A DNA stretch of 64,000 nucleotides from CAVVYV01 sp963752585 (GTDB lineage Bacteria; Actinomycetota; Thermoleophilia; Solirubrobacterales; 70-9): the NCBI GenBank assembly GCA_963752585.1, contig CAVVYV010000004.1:372001-436000 (forward strand). Direction: 5' to 3'. Of the stretch, positions 62,231-64,000 are shown piece by piece (position 1 is the stretch's first letter; each line of letters starts with the position of its first letter). Under the pieces are notes generated by a model. It made no database searches. It saw only the letters and a list, made by a program, of their open reading frames with translations, and was not told where the DNA came from. A program made the translations under genes and the position numbers.

Positions 62231-63695
62231 CTACCAGCGCGCCGTGATGACTTTCTTCCTCGTGTAGAAGTCGACCGCGTCGGTCCCGTTCGCGTGCAGG
62301 TCGGCGTCGGCCGAGTCCTTCCAGCCGGCGAACGGGAACCATGCGACCGGGGCGGGAACGCCGACGTTCACCCCGAGCATCCCCGCCTCGGCCCCCCAGC
62401 GATAGGCACGGGCCGCCTCGCCGGAGGTGGTGAAGATCGCGCCGGCGTTGCCGTAGCGGGAGCCGTTGGTGAACTCGAGGGCCGCGTCGAGGTCGGGAAC
62501 CCGGACAAGGGCCAGCACGGGCCCGAACACCTCCTCGCGGGCGAGCTCGGACTCGTGGTCGGTGACCTCGACCAGGGTCGGGCCGAGCGCGGTGCCGGCC
62601 TCGCCGCCCCCGAGCCTGCCGTCGAGGACCAGCTCGGCGCCCGCCGCAGCCGCCGCCTCGACGGCGGCCTCGGCCCGCTCACGGGCCTCCGGCGCGACCA
62701 TCGGGCAGACGTCGGTGGCGGGATCGGACCCGGGCCCGGTGGTCAGGGACGAGGCGGCGTCCCGGAGCCGGTCGCGGACCTCATCTTGGCGGCTACGGTC
62801 CCCGACGATCGCGCAGACCGATCCGGCGAGGCAGCGCTGGCCCGCGGCGCCGAAGGCCGAGCCCATGATCGCGGGCACGGTGGTGTCGAGGTCGGCGTCG
62901 GGCATCACTACGAGCGAGTTCTTCGCCCCCCCGAGCGCCTGGAAGCGCTTCCCGGTCTCGGCGGCGCGGGTGGCGATCAGTCGGGCGGTGGTCGCCTGTC
63001 CGACGAACGAGATCGCGTCGATCCCGGGGTGCGCGAGGATCGCCTCGACCGCGTCGCGGCCGCCGTGGACGAGGTTGACGATCCCGGGCGGGAAGATCTG
63101 CCGCTCAGCGATCAGCTCGCAGATCCGCTGCGCGGGGCGAGGATCGCGCTCGGATGGCTTCAGCAGGAACCCGTTGCCGCAGGCGACTGCATAGGGCAGG
63201 AACCAGAGCGGGATCATCGCCGGGAAGTTGAACGGCGTGATCGCGGCGACCACGCCGACCGGCTGGCGGACCATCTCGACGTCGAGGCCGGTTGCGACCC
63301 CCTCGAGCGTCTCGCCCTTGAGCAGGTGCGGGATCGCCGCCGCGGACTCGACCGACTCGATCCCGCGGCCGACCTCGCCGTCGGCGTCCGCCAGGGTCTT
63401 GCCCATGTCGGCGGTGACGAGCGCGGTCAGCTCCTCGCGGTGGTCGAGCAGCGCCTCGCGAAGCGCCAGCACCGCCCGCGCGCGCTCCTGCGGCGGCGTC
63501 TCCCGCCAGCCCGGCTGGGCCTCGCGGGCGGCGTGGACCGCGCCGTCGACGTCGTCGGCGCCTGAGAGCGGCACCTGCGCCGCGAGCTCGCCGGTGGCGG
63601 GGTCGCGATCCTCGAGGGTCGCGTCCGGCGGCGGCCTCGACCCACTCGCCGCCGATGTAGTTGGGAAGCGTCCGTGCTTCGGTGGCGGTCGCCAT
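62231..63695 (-). CDS. mmsA: CoA-acylating methylmalonate-semialdehyde dehydrogenase (one frame break)
   Basis: About 488 residues. Start MATATEARTLPNYIGGEWVE; a shift near 63625 joins DRDPATGELAAQVPLSG. Hallmarks of the MmsA group: ITPFNFPAMIPLWFLPYAVA, PSERDPRPAQRICELI, SFVGQATTARLIATRAAETG, GGAKNSLVVMPDAD, and the catalytic Cys in AAGQRCLAGSV; the usual ALDH general-base Glu is replaced by Asn (GAKNS), as expected for CoA-acylating members. It converts (methyl)malonate semialdehyde to acetyl- or propionyl-CoA in valine, beta-alanine or inositol catabolism. It follows the LigD-type gene by 10 bases on the same strand. Confidence 0.9.
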
Positions 63696-63705
63696 CACGT
63701 CCAGG

Positions 63706-64000
63706 CTACCCCTCCTCTTTGCGGACCTGCTCGATCGTCCGCCCGGTGAGGACCGATTCCGGCTGGGTCGAGGTCGGTTTCCGGCGTCGGTCGGCGCCCT
63801 CGCCGCGCTTCTTGATCAAGCAGCCACTGCTCGCGGTCCCCGGGGTCCGAGGTTCGGACGAGGGCGTAGGGCCCCTTGATCTTCTCGCCGAGCAGGAAGA
63901 CCTTGATGTCGCCCTTCTCCAGGGCGTCGGTGAGGGTGAGCTTCTCGCCGCGGCGGGTCTCCGAGATGTTCTCGAAGACCCCGCGGTCCCAGACGATCAC
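63706..64000 (-). CDS. LigD-type 3'-phosphoesterase, C-terminal part (5' end outside window; one frame break)
   Basis: Cut by the right edge. VWDRGVFENISETRRGEKLT, LTDALEKGDIKVFLLGEKIK, GPYALVRTSDPGDREQWLL and, after a shift near 63815, IKKRGEGADRRRKP and SVLTGRTIEQVRKEEG correspond to the C-terminal end of the 3'-phosphoesterase (PE) domain found in LigD, which trims 3' ends in bacterial non-homologous end joining. Whether the gene is a stand-alone PE protein or a larger ligase cannot be seen, though the end right after the domain suggests a stand-alone form or a PE-terminal order. Confidence 0.75.

Overview
The window is about 69% GC by eye, densely packed with genes on both strands, and actinobacterial in character. 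Actinomycetota markers include a holin-like/DUF3618/DUF4235/YihY envelope operon, a WS/DGAT acyltransferase, two F420-type (deazaflavin) oxidoreductase genes, a TreT-like glycosyltransferase, an MprA-type two-component system and many leaderless starts with a TANNNT box 6-9 nt before the start codon. The gene complement looks most like class Thermoleophilia (Solirubrobacterales and relatives); that rank is inference. No rRNA, tRNA, CRISPR array, insertion sequence or prophage was seen, and there is no gene-free stretch above 300 bases.

Layout. 0-7 kb: edge-truncated SGNH hydrolase, envelope operon, a TetR-HTH/SpoIIE-phosphatase fusion, a rhodanese, glnK-amt, and an anti-sigma type kinase. 7-14 kb: lipid and cell-wall enzymes (lipase, WS/DGAT, alpha/beta hydrolase, NlpC/P60-like protein) and a metallo-beta-lactamase/double-rhodanese sulfur enzyme. 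14-31 kb: an amine/amino-acid catabolic neighbourhood (ridA-ilvA, class I amidotransferase, SDR, aldehyde dehydrogenase, glutamine-synthetase-like ligase, PuuD-like hydrolase, FAD oxidoreductase with FGGY kinase, APC permease, small-molecule kinase overlapping a dimethylglycine-dehydrogenase-like enzyme). 31-38 kb: signalling (STAS protein, GGDEF-EAL protein, response regulator, histidine kinase, secreted protein). 38-46 kb: TetR/DHA2 efflux pair with a clear operator, a c-di-AMP-type riboswitch in front of a 41-residue membrane protein, and a translationally coupled operon of SCP2 protein, acyl-CoA dehydrogenase, alpha/beta hydrolase and large membrane protein opposite its own TetR gene. 46-64 kb: mostly single genes (AIM24, zinc-ribbon proteins, M32 carboxypeptidase, F420 enzymes, catalase-like protein, DCC and DoxX proteins), a drug-type ABC exporter opposite a MarR gene, an AI-2E transporter, a GNAT/hydrolase pair, a VOC protein, mmsA, and the end of a LigD-type 3'-phosphoesterase gene at the right edge.

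An important caveat: roughly 50-60 single-base frame changes interrupt about 27 genes, clustered at 7.6-18.8 kb and 40.9-47.5 kb and nearly absent from 0-7, 28.5-31.6 and 47.6-61.7 kb. Family motifs continue in a neighbouring frame on both sides of each break, so I read them as uncorrected sequencing or assembly indels rather than pseudogenes. Affected genes are given as one CDS spanning the breaks.

The most distinctive item is the c-di-AMP riboswitch at about 40.63-40.77 kb (minus strand). It has its own promoter, a single 41-residue membrane protein as its apparent only target, and a strong terminator immediately after.
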